Positions 51,813 through 62,774 are shown, counted from the stretch's first letter. The stretch: DNA of 64,000 nucleotides from Bisgaardia hudsonensis (GCF_004345785.1 NZ_SLXI01000003.1:186001-250000), one strand, 5' to 3'. The notes: generated by a model from the letters alone, not told the origin. Translations and numbers: made by a program.

Positions 51813-52616
51813 ATGAATCCAATGTTAAATATCGCTATTCGTGCGGCACGAAAAGCGGGCAATGTTATTGCTAAAGGTTATGAACGCCGTGATGAAATTC
51901 AAACAATCACAAAAAGTGAAAATGACTTTGTTACCAATATAGATAAAGCCTCTGAAGCAGCAATTATCGAAGTGATTAAAGCCTCTTATCCAGAGCATAC
52001 GATCATTACTGAAGAGAGTGGTGCTTTACAAGGTAAAGATAACGATACACAATGGGTTATCGATCCACTAGATGGAACAACCAATTTTGTCTATGGTTTA
52101 CCTCATTTTTCTGTTTCAATCGCTATTCGTGTAAAAGGACGTACCGAAGTCGGTGTTGTTTATGATCCTATCCGTAATGAGTTATTTACCGCAGTGCGAG
52201 GCGAGGGAGCAAAACTTAATGATATCCGCCTTCGTGTTGATAATAAACGTGAATTAACAGGCACAATTCTCGCAACAGGATTTCCTTTTAAGAAAAAAGC
52301 ATTAATGCCTACCCAATTTGCAATGATGAGTAGTTTATCAGCTGAATCGGCTGATTTTCGTAGAACAGGATCTGCAGCATTAGACTTGTGCTATGTAGCA
52401 GCAAAACGAGTTGATGGCTATTTTGAAATGGGTATTAAAGCCTGGGATATTGCTGCTGGTGACTTAATTGTAAGAGAAGCTGGTGGCTTAGTTTGTGATT
52501 TTAATGGTAATCATAATTACCTCACGGATGGTCATATCGTTGCAGCTTCACCACGAATTGTAAAAGAAATTTTAAATAAAATTCAACCTTGTTTAAGTGA
52601 TACCCTAAGAAGTTAA
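51813..52616 (+). CDS. suhB: Inositol-1-monophosphatase family protein SuhB
   Basis: A magnesium phosphatase that in E. coli also acts in rRNA transcription antitermination. Metal motifs are ITEESG (near residue 70), WVIDPLDGTTNF (near 85-96) and KAWDIAAGDLIVREAGG (near 212-228). The ATG at 51813 has TGGTGGAA upstream and gives 267 residues matching E. coli SuhB from the first residues. It is divergent from trmJ. Confidence 0.96.
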   Translation: MNPMLNIAIRAARKAGNVIAKGYERRDEIQTITKSENDFVTNIDKASEAAIIEVIKASYPEHTIITEESGALQGKDNDTQWVIDPLDGTTNFVYGLPHFSVSIAIRVKGRTEVGVVYDPIRNELFTAVRGEGAKLNDIRLRVDNKRELTGTILATGFPFKKKALMPTQFAMMSSLSAESADFRRTGSAALDLCYVAAKRVDGYFEMGIKAWDIAAGDLIVREAGGLVCDFNGNHNYLTDGHIVAASPRIVKEILNKIQPCLSDTLRS

Positions 52617-52632
52617 TCTAACAAAAAATAAG

Positions 52633-52675
52633 ACCGCACTTTATGCTATATTTGAATAAAAGAGTAAAGTGCGGT
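52633..52675. terminator. Inverted uptake-signal pair acting as terminator between suhB and arcB
   Basis: ACCGCACTTT (52633-52642) and AAAGTGCGGT (52666-52675) are two uptake signals in opposite orientation. They form a 10-bp stem between convergent genes, with T-rich sequence on both sides. Such dual use is well known in Pasteurellaceae. Confidence 0.85.
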
Positions 52676-52682
52676 ATTAATT

Positions 52683-54551
52683 TTATAATTTTTTATCTAG
52701 CCAATAATTTAAGCTATCCACATCCTCTAACCATAAATCTTTTAAGCTCGTTACCCATACGCCTATCTGATTCACCCACTCATCCTGTTGTGGATCTTGT
52801 GCTTTTGCTGCAATTTGTTGTAATCGTTTTAATCCTACCGAAGCCGCTGCCCCTTTAATTTTATGGGCTACAGCAATTAACGTTTCTTTACTGTTACTAT
52901 CTTGCTGATAAAGATCATAAGCAACAACAAGTTCTTTAATATAATCAGGCATTGTTTTCTTGAACAATAAAAGATTATCTTGGACAAATTTAGCCCCCAA
53001 CATATCAATAAGCTCGTGTAATATCGCAAAATCAAAATTTTCACTATTGACAATTTCATTAATCGGATATTCTTGACATTCAATAAGGATATCTTGAGAA
53101 CTCAATTCATCACCAAAATATTCCTGTAAACACCTTTTTAAATCCTCTACAACAAGAGGTTTACGCAGAACATCATCCATTCCTTTCGCTTGATATTCTT
53201 TTTTACTTTGCATTACATTAGCAGTTAATGCCACTAATGGAGGTAAAAAATCATAACGACCATTGTTATAACCATCTTGTAAATGTTGTGCTACATCAAA
53301 TCCTGACATATCAGGTAATTGAATATCCAGTAAAAGAAGATCATAATAATGCTGTTCAAATTGATAAATGGCCTCTTTTCCAGTCATCGCTACATCAACC
53401 GTATAGCCTAATTTTTCTAATACAGATTTGGCGACAATAATGTTTACATCAATATCCTCGACAAGTAGGATATGTAAGGTTTTAGGAATATTAATTGAAT
53501 GTTCAAGTGGCTCTCTAACTTTTTCAGCCTTAAATCTTAATATAAATTCAGAACCTTGATTTAATTGACTTTTTACGATTAAGTCGCCATCCATCAGTTG
53601 AGCAAGAATTTTAGAAACAGAAAGCCCAATTCCACTGCCTAAAGATTTCTGTTTTGTCGTTTGTACCTGATAATACATCATAAATATATTATCTAGTTCT
53701 TTAGTTTCAATACCAATCCCTGTATCTTTTACAGAGAAAGAATAATATTCATTTCCTTCGGATCTAATAGATAATGAAATAGTCCCCTCTTGCGTAAATT
53801 TAACCGCATTAGCAATCAAATTCCATAATATTTGACTTAATCTTGGTGTATCAATCATCAACCAATGCGGTAATTTTTCATCATAAGTTATCTCAAATTT
53901 TAATTGTTTTTGCTCCGCCATTAATGTGGCAAAATTAGTGATATCACTTAAAAAACGATAAAAATCGGTTTCTTTCTTATGCAATTCTATGCTGTTAGCA
54001 TCAATTTTTTCTAAATCAATAATATCCCCAAAAATATGCCCTAATGAAATAGCACTCATACTAATGGTTTTTAAATAATTACGTTGTGTTTCAGTTAAAT
54101 TATCATCTAATAAAATCTGACTTAGACCAATAATACCATTTAATGGTGTTTTTAATTCATGACTAATCGTTGCCATCAATGCTGCTTTATCTTTATTTTT
54201 TTGCTCTAATTCAGCTAATGCAACTGACAATTTTTTCTCTGTCGCTATTCTTTCTGATACTTCATTTCTTAAATTATCAACTAGCTTTGCCAAATTAAGA
54301 CGAGATCGTTCTAATCGCTCAACAAGTAATGTAAAAAAATAAACTACAAAGGGAGCTGAAAGCAACCCGAATATAATAGAACGAAGAATATCATTCCAAT
54401 ATATTTTTCCGATAATAAAGAAGCTCAAAACAACTTGTAGAAATAATGCGAATATAGCCAATATACCAACACCAAGTAGCGAAAATTTTATTCTTCCTAA
54501 TCGAATAACCCAACTAACGTACTTTTGTGCAAAATGTCTTATATTTCTCAT
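52683..54551 (-). CDS. arcB: Aerobic respiration control sensor ArcB
   Basis: Tripartite hybrid histidine kinase sensing quinone redox state and phosphorylating ArcA. Two membrane helices (about 26-50 and 58-79) are followed by a coiled coil, the kinase domain with H131 (ISHELKTPLNG) and ATP motifs, a receiver with D409 (LLLLDIQLPD) and an HPt domain with H563 (AVAHKIKGAAASVGL). At 622 residues it is shorter than E. coli ArcB (778), lacking the PAS region as in Haemophilus. Confidence 0.95.
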   Translation of the reverse strand: MRNIRHFAQKYVSWVIRLGRIKFSLLGVGILAIFALFLQVVLSFFIIGKIYWNDILRSIIFGLLSAPFVVYFFTLLVERLERSRLNLAKLVDNLRNEVSERIATEKKLSVALAELEQKNKDKAALMATISHELKTPLNGIIGLSQILLDDNLTETQRNYLKTISMSAISLGHIFGDIIDLEKIDANSIELHKKETDFYRFLSDITNFATLMAEQKQLKFEITYDEKLPHWLMIDTPRLSQILWNLIANAVKFTQEGTISLSIRSEGNEYYSFSVKDTGIGIETKELDNIFMMYYQVQTTKQKSLGSGIGLSVSKILAQLMDGDLIVKSQLNQGSEFILRFKAEKVREPLEHSINIPKTLHILLVEDIDVNIIVAKSVLEKLGYTVDVAMTGKEAIYQFEQHYYDLLLLDIQLPDMSGFDVAQHLQDGYNNGRYDFLPPLVALTANVMQSKKEYQAKGMDDVLRKPLVVEDLKRCLQEYFGDELSSQDILIECQEYPINEIVNSENFDFAILHELIDMLGAKFVQDNLLLFKKTMPDYIKELVVAYDLYQQDSNSKETLIAVAHKIKGAAASVGLKRLQQIAAKAQDPQQDEWVNQIGVWVTSLKDLWLEDVDSLNYWLDKKL

Positions 54552-54627
54552 GAGGACTCTGTAATAAATAGCGATTAGATCATAACAAAAGAATATTTAT
54601 CAATAAAATAACCAATAAAAAATAATA

Positions 54628-55104
54628 CTACTTAGCAATAGCTCTAAAATAAGCTATATATGACGGACTAGTAATGGTTAAAATACTAAGGTGATTTGTA
54701 TCTTTACTCACTGCATACTTACCACTAATAATATTTTCTGCCACCAAATCAAAATTTGCTAGTGTTTCTGGACAAGCGATCAAGGTGCTTGCTACGGAAC
54801 CCAGCTCTACATCATTATCTTTAATCTGGTAATCCGCCAAATACTTATTACAAGTATTCTCTAGAGCTAATGTATGCGCGCCATCAATAGACATAAAGTT
54901 CAATACCAAAGGTTTATTAGAATTAATAAATAAGGAAGAAATTATTTGACCATCAGCATTTTTCGCTTCAACTAATTCCCATTTATAATCTTCTAAAATT
55001 TTATAAGCAAGCTTTTGATTATTTGTGGCTAATAAAGATGAACACCCTGCAACAAATAGCATTATTAAAAAACTAGTAAATATTAATTTAGCTCTACAAT
55101 ACAT
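54628..55104 (-). CDS. META/HslJ-domain lipoprotein
   Basis: A 158-residue predicted lipoprotein with lipobox FVAGC (Cys near residue 21). The rest resembles a META/HslJ domain (YKWELVEAKNADGQIISS, LVLNFMSIDGAHTLALENTCNKYLADY in parts, GSVASTLIACPE). HslJ proteins are envelope stress and novobiocin-resistance related in E. coli; the exact role here is unknown. It stands alone, upstream of arcB on the same strand. Confidence 0.75.
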   Translation of the reverse strand: MYCRAKLIFTSFLIMLFVAGCSSLLATNNQKLAYKILEDYKWELVEAKNADGQIISSLFINSNKPLVLNFMSIDGAHTLALENTCNKYLADYQIKDNDVELGSVASTLIACPETLANFDLVAENIISGKYAVSKDTNHLSILTITSPSYIAYFRAIAK

Positions 55105-55384
55105 AACATTCCTCTCATTATACTTTTAACAATATACCTATTCTACCTACACGAATCATCATAATATCCATTTTTCTAAAAATACAGAGAAACAATATTA
55201 CCGATCTAAGCAAAATATCTATCTAATAGGCGATGATGTAATTAAATACAAGTACAGTTCAAATATAGAATTAACTTTATATTGATTTTTCGGGTCTTGC
55301 AAATCTTTTTAAGGAAAGGATAAATAACGAATATTCAGTGTGACGTAACAAAAATGACATAAAAAAAGAAAAATGATCGAACAA

Positions 55385-55474
55385 TGGCGGTGAGAGGGGG
55401 ATTCGAACCCCCGATGCACTTTCGCACATACACGCTTTCCAGGCGTGCTCCTTCAACCACTCGGACATCTCACC
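55385..55474 (-). tRNA. tRNA-Ser (anticodon GGA)
   Basis: The minus strand folds as a class II tRNA: acceptor GGTGAGA/TCTCACC, anticodon arm CACGC-CTGGAAA-GCGTG with anticodon GGA, a long variable arm (TATGTGCGAAAGTGCA) and T-arm GGGGG-TTCGAAT-CCCCC. The 3' end GCCA is encoded. A T-rich stretch downstream (minus strand) may end transcription. The gap 55105-55384 holds nothing else I recognise. Confidence 0.97.
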
Positions 55475-55619
55475 ATTGGGTAGGGCTGAAATATAAAGAT
55501 TTACATCAATTACGTCAAGTATTTTTTCATTTTATTGCGTTAAAACATAAAACTATTTTTAGATTTCAGTTACAATATTATATCTAATTCATTCCTAATC
55601 ATTTCACTTTGAGGAAAAA

Positions 55620-57359
55620 ATGTTAAAAAAATGGTTTTTAACCAATAATGTCTTTCTTGCAGTAAAACCATTTAGTGCATTAAAAGATAGCTTTCGTGTA
55701 GGTTATAGCACTCAACACTTAGTTAAGGATATTATTGCAGGATTAACGGTCGGAATTATTGCCATCCCCCTTTCAATGGCTCTTGCAATTGCTAGTGGTG
55801 TTCCACCGCAACATGGTTTATATACCGCTATCGTAGCGGGTATTGTTATTGCTTTAACTGGAGGATCTCGTTTTAATATCTCGGGTCCAACTGCAGCATT
55901 TGTTGTTATTTTATATCCTGTTACACAACAATTTGGGTTAAGTGGGCTATTAATGGCTACCCTATTATCAGGGGTTCTATTAGTGCTAATGGCATTATTT
56001 CGTTTAGGAAGACTTATTGAATATATTCCCCTACCCGTTACTCTTGGTTTCACCAGTGGAATTGGTATTGTAATTGCTACATTACAAGTGAAAGATTTTC
56101 TGGGATTAAATATTCCCGAGATGCCTGCCCATTATCTTGGGAAAATCCATACTATTTTAACCGCACTTCCAACAATTAATTGGGCAGATACCATTGTAGG
56201 TATTGCGACTTTATTACTTTTAACCCAATGGCATAGATTACGCTTATCTATTCCAGGGCATTTACCAGCAGTGATCTTGGGAACCTTACTTGCACTAATA
56301 TTCAATCATTTTAACATTGATGTAGCAACGATAGGATCTTCATTTACTTATACCCTATCTGATGGTTCAACAGGATTTGGTATTCCAAATGAACTCCCAA
56401 CCTTTATGCTACCTTGGAATATTCCTAATACGGAAGGTCAGCTTATTCAATGGAATTTTCAAGTATTACAAGATTTATTGCCTGCTGCTTTTTCAATGGC
56501 AGTATTAGGAGCGATAGAATCATTACTTTGTGCCGTTGTGCTAGATAATATGACTAATACTAAACATCATTCAAATAATGAATTGTTAGCCCAAGGATTA
56601 GGAAATATCGTTTCACCATTTTTAGGTGGAATAACTGCTACGGCAGCAATAGCACGCTCTGCTGCTAATGTAAAATCTGGTGCTGTCTCACCTTTATCAA
56701 GTGTCATTCACGCATTATTAGTATTATTTGCATTACTATTTTTTGCTAAAGCATTATCTTATCTACCACTATCATCAATGGCTGCACTATTGTTAGTGGT
56801 CGCTTGGAATATGGCAAATGTGTCACAAATTATTCAATTAATTCGCCGCTCTGGAAAAAATGAAATTGCAGTATTATTAACTTGCTTAATTCTAACAGTT
56901 CTTTTTGATATGGTTATTGCAATTACAGTCGGCGTACTCTTAGCAAGTTTACTATTTATCCGTACTATTGCAGAAATGACTAAATCCATTGAATTGGCTC
57001 ATCCTGAAGATCTAAATGATACTTTAGTTTATCGAATTAGTGGTCCGTTATTCTTTGCTGCTGCCGATAACTTATTTGCTGATCTACACGAAAAAACCGT
57101 ACACACAGATCGTGAAATTAAACATATCGTTTTACAATGCGATGCCGTAACCGTCCTAGATACTGGTGGAATATATGCATTAACACGTTTTGTTCAACAT
57201 ATGTTACCGAATCAACAACTTTATATGTGTAATATGCAATTTCAGCCTTTACGTACAATAGTAAAAGCAAATTCATTAAAAGAAATTCAGTTAATTAATT
57301 TTGGCACAGACTTAGACGATGTGTTTGAAAAAATCAGGACTTTAGAAAAGTCGAATTAA
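55620..57359 (+). CDS. dauA: C4-dicarboxylate transporter DauA (SulP family)
   Basis: Inner-membrane SulP-family transporter of 579 residues, the E. coli counterpart importing succinate and other C4-dicarboxylates. The N-terminal transport domain matches DauA closely ([86 protein letters not shown]). A cytoplasmic STAS domain (about 455-575) ends the protein. GAGGAAA precedes the ATG. Confidence 0.92.
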   Translation: MLKKWFLTNNVFLAVKPFSALKDSFRVGYSTQHLVKDIIAGLTVGIIAIPLSMALAIASGVPPQHGLYTAIVAGIVIALTGGSRFNISGPTAAFVVILYPVTQQFGLSGLLMATLLSGVLLVLMALFRLGRLIEYIPLPVTLGFTSGIGIVIATLQVKDFLGLNIPEMPAHYLGKIHTILTALPTINWADTIVGIATLLLLTQWHRLRLSIPGHLPAVILGTLLALIFNHFNIDVATIGSSFTYTLSDGSTGFGIPNELPTFMLPWNIPNTEGQLIQWNFQVLQDLLPAAFSMAVLGAIESLLCAVVLDNMTNTKHHSNNELLAQGLGNIVSPFLGGITATAAIARSAANVKSGAVSPLSSVIHALLVLFALLFFAKALSYLPLSSMAALLLVVAWNMANVSQIIQLIRRSGKNEIAVLLTCLILTVLFDMVIAITVGVLLASLLFIRTIAEMTKSIELAHPEDLNDTLVYRISGPLFFAAADNLFADLHEKTVHTDREIKHIVLQCDAVTVLDTGGIYALTRFVQHMLPNQQLYMCNMQFQPLRTIVKANSLKEIQLINFGTDLDDVFEKIRTLEKSN

Positions 57360-57365
57360 TTTCAA

Positions 57366-57409
57366 AGCAAGCCTATTTTAGTCCGTAATGCGTTTAGAAT
57401 AGGCTTGCT
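57366..57409. terminator. Terminator between convergent dauA and priC
   Basis: A 12-bp perfect stem pairs AGCAAGCCTATT (57366-57377) with AATAGGCTTGCT (57398-57409). No long T-run follows on either strand. Confidence 0.65.
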
Positions 57410-57426
57410 ATTAATACCCAAATAAA

Positions 57427-58008
57427 TTATTCATCTAATCCCTTTCGAAAAGCTAAATACTCTTCTAAAAGTTCAATAGCCTCTAAGCACTTACATTTGC
57501 GTTGTTGTGTTATTTTAATTTTTTCACTACAAATTTGTTTTTCTTCTAAAGTACTAGCTTGATATAGCATTATTTCTTCTTCCACTATTTTTTGATTCAA
57601 GCTATTTAACGCCTCATAATATTTTTCTAGACGTTCTCTTGGTGGTAATTGATTAATTTCCTTTATTAACTTTTCCCGTTTTGATGTATTCATTTTTCGA
57701 GACCGAACCTGTTGCTTTTTATTAGACGAGCTAGAGGATCGATAAATTGCCTCATTTAGCACACTACATTGTGATACTAATTTTTGACAATAAAATTGAT
57801 ATTGCTCCTTTTCATCATTTTTTAGTAATTTTAATCTCGATAATGTTTCTTCGATCTCATTTATATAAAAACCAAACGTTTCAAATGACTCACTAAATAA
57901 AGTGCGGTCAAATTTAGCCTTGATTTGTTGATCTTTATGAATATTGGAGTGATTATAAAGATATTGGATTTTTTGCTCTAATAGTAAAAGAAGATCGGTA
58001 TTATTCAT
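57427..58008 (-). CDS. priC: Primosomal replication protein PriC
   Basis: Helps reload the replicative helicase at stalled forks. The 193-residue protein is helical and charged, with the PriC pattern LLLEQKIQYLYN, FSESFETFGFYINEIEETLSRL in parts, and the family motif LPPRERLEKYYEALNSLN near residue 122. Sequence conservation in PriC is low, so the call rests mainly on these segments. It is downstream of the antiporter gene on the same strand. Confidence 0.85.
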   Translation of the reverse strand: MNNTDLLLLLEQKIQYLYNHSNIHKDQQIKAKFDRTLFSESFETFGFYINEIEETLSRLKLLKNDEKEQYQFYCQKLVSQCSVLNEAIYRSSSSSNKKQQVRSRKMNTSKREKLIKEINQLPPRERLEKYYEALNSLNQKIVEEEIMLYQASTLEEKQICSEKIKITQQRKCKCLEAIELLEEYLAFRKGLDE

Positions 58009-58015
58009 AATATTA

Positions 58016-58040
58016 AAAAGGGCATCAGTAAAGATGCCCT
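58016..58040 (-). terminator. Terminator of the antiporter gene
   Basis: AGGGCATC (58019-58026) pairs with GATGCCCT (58033-58040), followed on the minus strand by TTTTTAATATT. It lies between the antiporter stop and the priC start. Confidence 0.8.
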
Positions 58041-58051
58041 AAAAGATAGCA

Positions 58052-59413
58052 CTAAAGTACCATCGCTGCAATCCAGCCAAAAATAATCAATGGTATATTG
58101 TAATGAATAAAGGTAGGGACAACAGAATCCCAAATATGATCGTGTTTACCATCAATATTCAACCCTGATGTCGGCCCTAATGTTGAATCTGATGCAGGAG
58201 AGCCAGCATCGCCTACCGCCGCAGCAACCCCAATAATAGTTACTGTCGCTAGTGGTGAAAATCCCAATGATAAACAAAGTGGCACATAAATTGAGGTAAT
58301 CACTGGAACGGTCGAAAATGAAGAACCAATACCCATAGTAATAAATAAACCAACAATCAACATTAAAAATGCTGCAATACCTTTATTATCTGGACCAAGC
58401 CCTTGACTAAAAGTATCGACGAGTAAGGTTACTCCACCTGTAGCATTAATTACCGCCGCAAAGCCAGAGGCGGCGATCATTACAAAGCCGATCATTGCCA
58501 TTAATCTTAAACCTTGTTGAAAGATATCATTACTTTCTTTTAGTCTAAAAATACCACAAGCACCAAAAATAACTAACCCAGCTAATCCAGCTATAATTGT
58601 TGATTCCGTTTGTAACTGAAGTACAACTGTCAAAACAATCGCGATAACACTTGCTGTAATATGAAATGGTTTAATATTAGCAATATGTTTTTCGATTTCA
58701 TCTGTTGTAGGTTCAGTAGCAATAGAAACATATTCTCTTGGTTTACGATAACTCACAAAAACGGCAAATAATAATCCCAGAATCATACCCGCAACAGGAA
58801 TTGCCATAGCCATAGAAACTTGACCTACCGTAGTATGTAGTCCTAGATCGGCACCAACAGTATTAATATTTTTAACGAGTACACTTTCAATAAAAATCTT
58901 ACCAAATCCAATTGGTAATAGCATATAAGTAGCAGTTAAACCAAAAGTTAATACGCAAGCTACCGCTCTTCTATCAATTTTCAATTTATTAAAAATTGAT
59001 ACTAATGGCGGAACGACAATAGGAATAAAAGCAATATGCACCGGTAATATATTCTGAGACGAAATAGAAAATGCAAGAAGAATACCTAAAATAAGGTATT
59101 TAAAGCCTGCAACAGAACGTCCCGTTGGCGTATGCCCTACTTTTTTAATTACCTTATAAGCAATTAAATCTGTAATACCTGATTTTGAAATAGCCACAGC
59201 AAAAGCACCAAGTATTGCATAATTCATCGCAACCTCAGCCCCTCCGCCTAATCCATTGGTAAACGTAGAAATTGTTTCATCAATACTAAGATTACTTGTA
59301 AAACCCGCAACTAATGCGGAAATCACTAAGCTAATAACGACATTAATTCGTAATAAACTTAGCGCCAGTAATACAATAATAGAAAGCACAACTGGGTTAG
59401 TTAATAACATCAT
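58052..59413 (-). CDS. Na+/H+ antiporter family protein
   Basis: A polytopic inner-membrane protein of 453 residues with about 11-12 helices, in the ion-transporter superfamily of Na+/H+ antiporters. Typical segments are TNGLGGGAEVAMNYAILGAFAVA, GIGSSFSTVPVITSIYVPL and AAVGDAGSPASDSTLGPTSGLN. The order with rnt and gloA matches a block in Haemophilus influenzae. The transported ions cannot be confirmed from sequence. Confidence 0.88.
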   Translation of the reverse strand: MMLLTNPVVLSIIVLLALSLLRINVVISLVISALVAGFTSNLSIDETISTFTNGLGGGAEVAMNYAILGAFAVAISKSGITDLIAYKVIKKVGHTPTGRSVAGFKYLILGILLAFSISSQNILPVHIAFIPIVVPPLVSIFNKLKIDRRAVACVLTFGLTATYMLLPIGFGKIFIESVLVKNINTVGADLGLHTTVGQVSMAMAIPVAGMILGLLFAVFVSYRKPREYVSIATEPTTDEIEKHIANIKPFHITASVIAIVLTVVLQLQTESTIIAGLAGLVIFGACGIFRLKESNDIFQQGLRLMAMIGFVMIAASGFAAVINATGGVTLLVDTFSQGLGPDNKGIAAFLMLIVGLFITMGIGSSFSTVPVITSIYVPLCLSLGFSPLATVTIIGVAAAVGDAGSPASDSTLGPTSGLNIDGKHDHIWDSVVPTFIHYNIPLIIFGWIAAMVL

Positions 59414-59462
59414 ATTTATCCTTACCTTGTAATTTAAATTATATAAAAAATCTTAAGAGAGT

Positions 59463-60116
59463 TTATTCATTAGGGTTAATAATATGCGGAAAACCACCCA
59501 ATTTTTTGAATTGATTAACCATATAACAAAATAATTCTGCAGTACGTTCCGTATCGTAAAGTGCTGAATGTGCTTGCTTGCCATCAAAAGGAATTTTTGC
59601 TGCCTGACAGGCTTTTACCAATACAGTTTGACCAAACATAAAACCACTTAACGTCGCCGTATCAAACATACCAAAAGGATGAAATGGATTACGTTTAATC
59701 CCTGTTCGTTCAGCCGCTGCCATAAGAAAACTTTGATCAAAAGTCGCATTATGTGCCACAATAATAGAGCGTTGACAATCAGCCTCTTTTTGACCTCGTC
59801 TTACCATTTTAAAAAGCTCACTTATTGCAATATTTTCAGAAATAGCACCACGCAATGGATTTTCAATATCAATACCATTAAATTTTAATGATTCAGGGTT
59901 AATATTTGCCCCTTCAAAAGGTTCAATATGAAAATGGCACTTTTGATCAGGAAATAGAAAACCATTTTCATCCATTTTTACTGTAATAGCTGCTAACTCT
60001 AATAATGCATCAGTCTGAGCATTAAATCCCGCAGTCTCAACGTCAATAATAACGGGGAAATAGCCCCTAAAACGATTTTTGAGAAGATTATAATTAGTTT
60101 CCTGTGTATCACTCAC
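59463..60116 (-). CDS. rnt: Ribonuclease T
   Basis: DEDD-family 3'-5' exoribonuclease that trims tRNA and rRNA 3' ends. The catalytic residues are in [14 protein letters not shown] (Asp, Glu near residues 20-22), [13 protein letters not shown] (Asp near 122) and [17 protein letters not shown] (His, Asp near 179-184). Its 217 residues match. It lies between gloA and the antiporter gene. Confidence 0.96.
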   Translation of the reverse strand: MSDTQETNYNLLKNRFRGYFPVIIDVETAGFNAQTDALLELAAITVKMDENGFLFPDQKCHFHIEPFEGANINPESLKFNGIDIENPLRGAISENIAISELFKMVRRGQKEADCQRSIIVAHNATFDQSFLMAAAERTGIKRNPFHPFGMFDTATLSGFMFGQTVLVKACQAAKIPFDGKQAHSALYDTERTAELFCYMVNQFKKLGGFPHIINPNE

Positions 60117-60187
60117 TCAACATTACCTTTTTATCATAAAATCATTAGTATTTGAAAGAACAAATTATTTTAATTTAACAAAATAAT

Positions 60188-60210
60188 TAAGGTGCATTAA
60201 ATACACCTTA
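60188..60210 (-). terminator. Weak hairpin after gloA
   Basis: TAAGGTG (60188-60194) pairs with CACCTTA (60204-60210), just after the gloA stop, followed on the minus strand by ATTATTTTG. Confidence 0.5.
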
Positions 60211-60229
60211 CGTTAATAAAATGGAGAAA

Positions 60230-60637
60230 TTAATTACCTAATCCAGCTTGAGCCATTTTATTCTCAATAAATTCGATTTTGTAACCATCAGGATCTTCCA
60301 CAAAAGCAATTACCGTTTTTCCACCTTTTACGGGACCGGGGTCACGCGTCACTTTTCCACCCGCTTGGCGAACCTTTTCACAAACGGCATAAATATCATC
60401 TGCACCAATAGCAATATGTCCGTAAGCTGTACCGAGATCATATTCTGTTTGCCCCCAATTATAAGTGAGCTCAATCACAGAAGAAGTTTCCTCATCACCA
60501 TAACCTAAAAAAGCTAATGTATATTTATATTCTTCATTTTCACTAGTTCGCAATAAACGCATACCTAGAACATCTTGGTAAAATTTAATGGAACGTTCTA
60601 AATTACCCACTCGTAACATTGTATGTAGAATTCTCAT
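60230..60637 (-). CDS. gloA: Lactoylglutathione lyase (glyoxalase I)
   Basis: Isomerises the methylglyoxal-glutathione adduct to lactoylglutathione for detoxification. Metal ligands are His5 in [14 protein letters not shown], Glu near residue 56 ([10 protein letters not shown]), His near 74 (YGHIAIG) and Glu near 122 (GYKIEFIE). Its 135 residues match the nickel-type bacterial enzyme. The region 60638-60877 upstream shows no gene. Confidence 0.97.
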   Translation of the reverse strand: MRILHTMLRVGNLERSIKFYQDVLGMRLLRTSENEEYKYTLAFLGYGDEETSSVIELTYNWGQTEYDLGTAYGHIAIGADDIYAVCEKVRQAGGKVTRDPGPVKGGKTVIAFVEDPDGYKIEFIENKMAQAGLGN

Positions 60638-60877
60638 TATGCCCCCTATTTTTATCTGATCAGGAGATTATGCCATAGCTAAGTCTAAAAATCATCAAAA
60701 TGATTAAACTACAAATTCGTCAACTATTTGTAAAGTATTTATTTAATCATTGAAAATTAATTAAATTACTTATACAATTGGTGGTTTATTACTCATCATC
60801 AGTTCCAATTTTACATATATTTTGTTTCGCAACTAATAATAAATATAATCAAAAACTGAAATTCACCTAGGTATTCT

Positions 60878-62368
60878 ATGTTCACCTCAATTAAAAAAGA
60901 TTTTTTCTCCAATGTGAAAGGCGATATTCTTTCTGGAATGGTCGTTGCTTTGGCATTAATTCCAGAAGCTATTGCTTTCTCCATTATAGCAGGCGTGGAT
61001 CCTAAAGTAGGCTTGTATGCTTCTTTTTGTATTACGTTTGTTATTTCATTTGTAGGAGGACGTCCTGCTATGATCTCCGCCGCAACTGGAGCAATGGCAT
61101 TGTTAATGATAACATTAGTAAAAGATTATGGTTTACAATATTTATTTGCTGCTACGGTATTAACCGGTATTATTCAAATCCTAGCTGGATATTTAAAGTT
61201 AGGTAATTTAATGCGTTTTGTTTCCCGTTCAGTTATAACAGGATTTGTAAACGCATTAGCTATTTTAATATTTATTGCTCAGTTACCAGAATTAACCAAT
61301 GTATCTTGGGAAGTTTATGCGATGACTGCCGCAGGATTGGGAATTATTTATCTTTTCCCCTATGTACCCATTATTGGAAAAGCGATTCCTTCCCCATTAC
61401 TTTGTATTATTGTATTAAGTGCGGTCTCTTTTTTACTAGATTTAGATATTCGCACCGTAGGAGATATGGGGCAATTACCAGATACGCTACCCGTATTTTT
61501 ACTTCCTGATATTCCCCTAAATTTTGAAACCTTATGGATTATTTTACCTTACTCTGTTAGCCTAGCTGCCGTGGGTTTACTCGAAAGTTTAATGACCGCA
61601 ACAATCATCGATCAAATGACAGACACGCCAAGTAATAAAAATCGTGAATGCAAAGGTCAAGGATTGGCTAATATCGTTTCTGGTTTTATGGGCGGTATGG
61701 CTGGTTGTGCAATGATAGGGCAATCAGTAATTAATGTAAAATCTGGTGGATACACTAGACTATCGACATTAGTTTCCGGCGTACTCTTAATTATTATGGT
61801 CGTCTTTTTAAGTGATCTCATAAAAAATATCCCAATGGCTGCATTAGTCGCAGTAATGATTATGGTGTCTATTGGTACGTTTTCTTGGGAATCAATTAAA
61901 AACCTAAAGAATCACCCCTTATCCAGCAATATTGTTATGCTATCTACCGTAGCAGTGGTTATTTTTACCCATAATCTTGCACTAGGCGTTTTTGTCGGTG
62001 TATTGCTTGCGACTTTAGCTTTCTCTAACAAAATTGGGCGTTTTATGGTTGTTAATAAAGATAAAATTACCGATAAAAATAGTCGCCGTTACCTTGTCGT
62101 TGGACAAGTATTCTTTGCATCCTCTGAACAATTTATCTCTTCTTTTGATTTTGATGAGCCAGTAGATGAAGTATTAATTGATTTAACTAACGCCCATTTT
62201 TGGGATTTAACCTCTGTTTCGGCTCTTGATACCGTTGTATTTAAACTTCGTAAAAAAGGGATAAAAGTAGAAGTATTAGGAATGAATGAAGCAACTGAGA
62301 CAGTAGTAGATAAATTCGGTGAACATAATAATGTTGAAGAAGTCGAAAAAGTGATGGGGCATCATTGA
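60878..62368 (+). CDS. SulP-family anion transporter (second paralogue)
   Basis: A 496-residue inner-membrane transporter of the SulP family, shorter than DauA. It shows [63 protein letters not shown] and [27 protein letters not shown]. The C-terminal STAS part (about 405-495) includes [21 protein letters not shown]. The substrate (sulfate, bicarbonate or another anion) is not evident. Confidence 0.9.
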   Translation: MFTSIKKDFFSNVKGDILSGMVVALALIPEAIAFSIIAGVDPKVGLYASFCITFVISFVGGRPAMISAATGAMALLMITLVKDYGLQYLFAATVLTGIIQILAGYLKLGNLMRFVSRSVITGFVNALAILIFIAQLPELTNVSWEVYAMTAAGLGIIYLFPYVPIIGKAIPSPLLCIIVLSAVSFLLDLDIRTVGDMGQLPDTLPVFLLPDIPLNFETLWIILPYSVSLAAVGLLESLMTATIIDQMTDTPSNKNRECKGQGLANIVSGFMGGMAGCAMIGQSVINVKSGGYTRLSTLVSGVLLIIMVVFLSDLIKNIPMAALVAVMIMVSIGTFSWESIKNLKNHPLSSNIVMLSTVAVVIFTHNLALGVFVGVLLATLAFSNKIGRFMVVNKDKITDKNSRRYLVVGQVFFASSEQFISSFDFDEPVDEVLIDLTNAHFWDLTSVSALDTVVFKLRKKGIKVEVLGMNEATETVVDKFGEHNNVEEVEKVMGHH

Positions 62369-62440
62369 TAAAATCTTCAAAAGGAAACGCATAAATAATA
62401 GATCTATTCATAAAAATTTAATAGTAATAGATCTATTCTC

Positions 62441-62716
62441 CTACTTTTTATAAGATATCAAAAGTTCTGGAGAAATATTTTCTTTAAATAATTCAAATAA
62501 CTCAATATCTAAAGTATCGGCTATTTTCCCCATTACATCAATAGAAACAGCCCTTTCTCCACGTTCAATTTCACCAATATAAGTGCGACTAACATTAGCA
62601 TTTAAAGCTAATGCCTCCTGAGAAATATCTTTCCAACGACGAACTTTACGCATATTTTTTGCAAAGATAAATCGTTGAGGGTGTGGGGTATTTATTTCTT
62701 TTTTCATATAGTGCAT
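62441..62716 (-). CDS. XRE-family DNA-binding regulator
   Basis: A small helix-turn-helix protein. The domain KNMRKVRRWKDISQEALALNANVSRTYIGEIERGERAVSIDVMGKIADTL resembles controller (C) proteins of restriction-modification systems and phage-type repressors. I start at the ATG at 62716 (MHYMKKEI, 91 residues); an ATG at 62707 and a GTG at 62746 are also in frame and no ribosome site decides. It is divergent from the DUF3944 gene, with about 126 bases between them, so it may control that promoter. Confidence 0.85.
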   Translation of the reverse strand: MHYMKKEINTPHPQRFIFAKNMRKVRRWKDISQEALALNANVSRTYIGEIERGERAVSIDVMGKIADTLDIELFELFKENISPELLISYKK

Positions 62717-62774
62717 TTTGTTCAAAACCACCAAAAACAACAACACTATATAAACAACAAAAAGACAACTATAA

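Noticed and set aside
55277-55468. A short open frame across tRNA-Ser(GGA).
   Set aside because: It reads through the tRNA gene itself; such frames are a common annotation artefact.
57366-57409. A mobile-element terminal repeat suggested by the 12-bp inverted repeat.
   Set aside because: The spacing of about 20 bases and position between convergent stops fit a terminator; no transposase or target duplication is near.
62441-62716. A restriction-modification system headed by the C-protein-like XRE gene.
   Set aside because: No methyltransferase or endonuclease of an R-M type lies next to it; the neighbouring methyltransferase fragment is a decayed tRNA enzyme.
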